16,578 nt of DNA, from the NCBI GenBank assembly GCA_937871145.1, contig CALMXN010000151.1, positions 1 through 16,578 of the forward strand, given 5' to 3'. This document shows, one piece after another, positions 14,475 through 16,578 of the stretch. This stretch comes from an uncultured Clostridia bacterium (lineage in GTDB: Bacteria > Bacillota > Clostridia > Oscillospirales > Ruminococcaceae). Position numbers and translations under genes: made by a program. The first letter of the stretch is position 1. Each line of letters begins with the position of its first letter. The notes beneath the pieces are model-generated. The model was not told the DNA's origin. It did not search any database and worked only from the letters and a program-made list of their open reading frames with translations.

Positions 14475-14645
14475 AGCTAGACTCATAAAAGGTCGGAGCA
14501 CGAAATCAACCACGAACAAAATAAAACAGAATAGAACACTATACTGGTTGATTGAGCGACCGTCACTCAAAAGAGCTTTCGAAGGGCAGAAATGTCAAAT
14601 CCGAGTTGTTGAGCGCTAGCGAAACGTGTCTGAGGATTTGACTTG
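14475..14645. other. Structured insert of about 165 nt within the repeat array
   Basis: Boundaries are approximate, inferred from the extra length in the third repeat unit. Two stems are visible: TTGAG-N9-CTCAA (14552-14570), which on the minus strand extends to 7 pairs using a G-U pair, and GTCAAATCC (14594-14602) with GGATTTGAC (14634-14642), enclosing CGCTAGCG (14614-14621). No open frame of note and no target-site duplication could be fixed by eye. It may be a small non-autonomous mobile element or an RNA structure in the mnmG leader. Confidence 0.45.
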
Positions 14646-14654
14646 AATTCTTTG

Positions 14655-14684
14655 ATTCCTTTCTGTTTCAAGACAGAAAGGAAT
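14655..14684. repeat. Strong hairpin (motif B, third copy)
   Basis: ATTCCTTTCTGT (14655-14666), loop TTCAAG, ACAGAAAGGAAT (14673-14684): a perfect 12-bp stem. Neither strand has a proper T-run after it. Confidence 0.85.
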
Positions 14685-14686
14685 AT

Positions 14687-14707
14687 AACCAACAATAATT
14701 GTTGGTT
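14687..14707 (-). repeat. Second hairpin next to motif B
   Basis: AACCAACAA (14687-14695), loop TAA, TTGTTGGTT (14699-14707): perfect 9-bp stem, only 2 nt from the previous hairpin. On the minus strand, downstream of mnmE, it is followed by TTATATTCCTTT, so it could act as a weak mnmE terminator or 3'-end stabiliser. Confidence 0.6.
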
Positions 14708-14766
14708 TGGTAACTATGCACTTGCCCCCATACACCTTCGCACATAAAAACAAAAAAATAACATAA

Positions 14767-14782
14767 TGTTCCACGTGAAACA
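14767..14782. other. parS: parS centromere site 3
   Basis: TGTTCCACGTGAAACA matches the Bacillus parS consensus exactly. It directly abuts the mnmE stop codon (14783-14785). Confidence 0.95.
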
Positions 14783-16144
14783 CTATTTTCCTACACAGAA
14801 TCTTGAAAAGACATCATTAACAACAGCTTCTGTTGCCTTCTCACCAGATAATTCAAGGAGTCTTTCTGCAGCTTTGTCAATGAGAACAGTCACAGCATCA
14901 TAGGTTTCCCCTGAAATAAGTACTTCATTAGCTTTAATAAGATAGTCTTTTGCTGACTCAACACATTGCTTCTGACGTTCATTTGCAATAATTCCACTTG
15001 TTGCGTCAAAATCATTAAGCTTAAAAATTTCTTCAAGTGAAGATTTAAGCATTTCTATTCCATTATTGTTTTTGGCGGAAATTTCAACAACATATTTAAA
15101 ATACTCTTTTAAGACATTTATGTCAACCATCGATTCAAGATCGGTTTTATTTAAAACAGCAACACAATGCTTGGCCTTGACACTTTCAATAAGTGAAAAA
15201 TCCTCATTTGTCAGCTTTCTTGAATTATCAAAAACAACAAGAACCAAGTCAGCCTCACTGATTTTTTTCTTTGCACGGTTTACACCAACGCCCTCAACAA
15301 TATCCTGTGTTTCGTGAATGCCAGCAGTATCAGAAAGCCTTAGAACTATCTCACCAATTCTTGCCGATTCCTCAACAATATCACGGGTTGTTCCTTCAAT
15401 TTCAGTAACAATACTTCTGTCATAACCGAGGAGTAAATTCATTAATGTCGACTTTCCTACATTTGGCTTTCCAACAATAGCAGTATCAATACCATTTCTG
15501 AAAATTCTTCCTGAATCATATGAATCTAAAAGCCTGTCAAGTTCAAAAATATTCTGAGAAAGTGAATTATGCAAGGTCGAAAACTCAATATCAGGTAAAT
15601 CTTCCTCAGGATAATCAACCCAAGCTGCAAGCTCACCTAAAATTGAAACAAGCTTGTCGGTGATTTTTCTAATTCTTGTGAATAATGCACCCTCATGTGA
15701 TGAAACCGCCGCACGCAATGACTGTTCACCCTGTGCTGAAATTACATCCATTACAGCCTCTGCCTGTGTTAAAGACATTTTGCCGTTCAAAAATGCTCTT
15801 TTTGTAAATTCGCCGGCTTGCGCTGGAACTGCACCACTCTGTATAACTGCACGAAGAACCTGTTTTGTGACAAAAATTCCGCCGTGGCAGGAAATTTCAC
15901 ACACATCTTCACCAGTAAAGCTTTTTGGTGCTCTGAAAACAGTCAGAATTCCGTCATCAATTTCTTTTCCGTCACTTATTACCTTGCCATAAACACAGGT
16001 ATACCCTTGCATTTTTTCAACACCTTTACCACTTGTTGTTGAAAAAACACTCTTCGCAATTTCTATTGCTTTTTCTCCTGAAATTCTGATAACAGAAATT
16101 CCACCCACTGCAAGTGGTGTAGCAATCGCACAGATTGTACTCAT
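14783..16144 (-). CDS. mnmE: tRNA modification GTPase MnmE (TrmE)
   Basis: Tetrahydrofolate-binding, potassium-activated GTPase that works with MnmG on U34 of tRNA. 453 aa. The N-terminal folate-binding and dimerisation domain starts ICAIATPLAVGGISVIRISG and includes the AQAGEFTKRAFLNGKMSLTQAEAV segment. The helical domain is split by the G domain, which shows GKPNVGKST (about 222-230), GTTRDI, DTAG and NKTD. The C-terminus ends in FCVGK with Cys450, the conserved catalytic cysteine. GGGAGG lies 4 nt before the ATG at 16144. It follows jag closely, with a terminator-like hairpin in between, and is followed immediately by a parS site. Confidence 0.98.
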   Translation of the reverse strand: MSTICAIATPLAVGGISVIRISGEKAIEIAKSVFSTTSGKGVEKMQGYTCVYGKVISDGKEIDDGILTVFRAPKSFTGEDVCEISCHGGIFVTKQVLRAVIQSGAVPAQAGEFTKRAFLNGKMSLTQAEAVMDVISAQGEQSLRAAVSSHEGALFTRIRKITDKLVSILGELAAWVDYPEEDLPDIEFSTLHNSLSQNIFELDRLLDSYDSGRIFRNGIDTAIVGKPNVGKSTLMNLLLGYDRSIVTEIEGTTRDIVEESARIGEIVLRLSDTAGIHETQDIVEGVGVNRAKKKISEADLVLVVFDNSRKLTNEDFSLIESVKAKHCVAVLNKTDLESMVDINVLKEYFKYVVEISAKNNNGIEMLKSSLEEIFKLNDFDATSGIIANERQKQCVESAKDYLIKANEVLISGETYDAVTVLIDKAAERLLELSGEKATEAVVNDVFSRFCVGK

Positions 16145-16165
16145 AAATCCTCCCGATAAATCAAC

Positions 16166-16193
16166 AAAAAGAGCATACTCAAAAAGTATGCTC
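16166..16193 (-). terminator. Terminator-like hairpin between jag and mnmE
   Basis: On the minus strand AGT-type stem GAGCATACT (16193-16185), loop TTTTG, AGTATGCTC (16179-16171), then five Ts (16170-16166). It sits 7 nt after the jag stop and 22 nt before the mnmE ATG, leaving no room for an mnmE promoter behind it. Confidence 0.8.
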
Positions 16194-16200
16194 CCCGTTT

Positions 16201-16578
16201 TTAAAACTCAATCTTTGAGTAAAGACCTGAACCGAGGCTATCCTCTGGTCTTGGTTTCTTATAATCCTTTTCAAAGGATGTCTTGATATCAAAAGCCTTT
16301 GGCTTTGTATTTCTGAAATTATTGTTATTATTGCTGTTATTGCTTCTCTTCTTGAAATCTCCTGGTTTTCTTTCAGGGTGCTTATTGTTTGAAGAAATAA
16401 TAACTTTTCTGAAAGGATCCTGACCTGTTGAATGTGAACTTACACCTTCAATTTCAGCAACCTTTGCGTGAACAATTCTTCTCTCATAAGGATTCATTGG
16501 TTCAAGAGCTGAAGCTCTTCCGTTTTTAATAACATTCTTTGCAATCTTTTCTGCAAGAATTTCAAGCTGAACTTTTCT
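16201..16578 (-). CDS. jag: RNA-binding protein Jag (KhpB), C-terminal part
   Basis: The frame is open to the right edge, so the N-terminal part (Jag_N and KH domains in the family) lies outside the window. The visible 125 residues begin in the R3H domain: LAEKIAKNVIKNGRASALEP, then MNPYERRIVHAKVAEIEGV with the R-x3-H signature, then SSHSTGQDPFRKVIIS. Jag/KhpB binds RNA and, with KhpA and SpoIIIJ/YidC context, affects cell elongation and division in other Firmicutes. After the R3H domain there is a tail of about 65 residues, basic and low in complexity, with an Asn-rich stretch (NNSNNNNNFRN). The position just upstream of mnmE is the usual oriC-proximal order. The methionine in NPYE context is internal and not the start. 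Confidence 0.93.
   Translation of the reverse strand, partial: RKVQLEILAEKIAKNVIKNGRASALEPMNPYERRIVHAKVAEIEGVSSHSTGQDPFRKVIISSNNKHPERKPGDFKKRSNNSNNNNNFRNTKPKAFDIKTSFEKDYKKPRPEDSLGSGLYSKIEF

Larger units (their letters stand above)
14198..14752. repeat. Degenerate tandem repeat array of about 115-nt units
   Basis: The spacer between mnmG and mnmE has no credible gene. Two short motifs alternate. Motif A, GCCCCCATACCCCTTCGC followed by a TAYAAAAA-like run, begins at 14213, 14329, 14442 (degenerate) and 14724. Motif B, TCTGTTTCAAGACAGAAA, lies at 14268 (one mismatch), 14382 (one mismatch) and about 14663. Spacing A-A is 116, 113 and 282 nt; spacing B-B is 114 and 280 nt; A to B is 57-58 nt in the first two units. 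So there are about three and a half units of 115 nt, the third lengthened by about 165 nt. Motif B forms hairpins, the best being 14655-14684. The first A unit is preceded by GGGGGC/GCCCCC (14198-14203/14213-14218). The origin of the array is unknown; dispersed intergenic repeats of this kind are common in clostridia. Confidence 0.7.

Noticed and set aside
14213..14751. CRISPR-like array in the mnmE-mnmG spacer
   Set aside because: Repeats are degenerate, the spacing is about 115 nt, the intervening segments are themselves similar between units, and no cas genes are near.

Overview
The window is A+T-rich DNA from a low-GC Firmicute, most likely a clostridial gut or rumen bacterium of the Ruminococcus/Oscillospiraceae type. 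The evidence is the gene order jag-mnmE-mnmG-rsmG-noc-parA-parB, which is the conserved block beside oriC in Firmicutes, together with strong purine-rich Shine-Dalgarno sites and Bacillus-type parS sites. By analogy with Bacillus subtilis, rpmH, rnpA, yidC/spoIIIJ and dnaA/oriC should lie beyond the right edge. The genes on the minus strand would then be read in the leading-strand direction away from the origin. The species assignment is inference.

Left part (1-3550, plus strand): the tail of an unidentified, probably propeller-like protein, an ABC ATPase, and a large ABC-2-type permease that overlaps it. The permease frame is broken by one in-frame TAA but is otherwise open to its end, so it looks like a fresh pseudogene or a sequence error. 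A strong terminator closes this operon.

Middle part (3550-7450): an unannotated, well-delimited small transcription unit (consensus promoter, about 135 nt, intrinsic terminator) is a good small-RNA candidate. Next come a YczE/YitT-like membrane protein on the minus strand, a divergent small orphan gene with its own promoter, guaB (IMP dehydrogenase) with its own promoter, and an acyl-ACP thioesterase.

Right part (7450-16578, minus strand): serS, the ParABS chromosome segregation locus (parB, parA and three parS sites), noc (a ParB paralogue with the residues that define Noc DNA specificity), rsmG, mnmG and mnmE (ribosomal RNA and tRNA modification), and the C-terminal part of jag. The 640-nt spacer between mnmE and mnmG carries a degenerate tandem array of about 115-nt units, one of which is interrupted by a structured insert of about 165 nt.

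Functionally the right half combines segregation (ParA, ParB, parS), a predicted nucleoid occlusion factor (Noc), tRNA wobble modification (MnmE with MnmG), 16S rRNA methylation (RsmG) and seryl-tRNA charging. The least explained parts are the 3.7-3.9 kb small RNA candidate and the mnmE-mnmG spacer.
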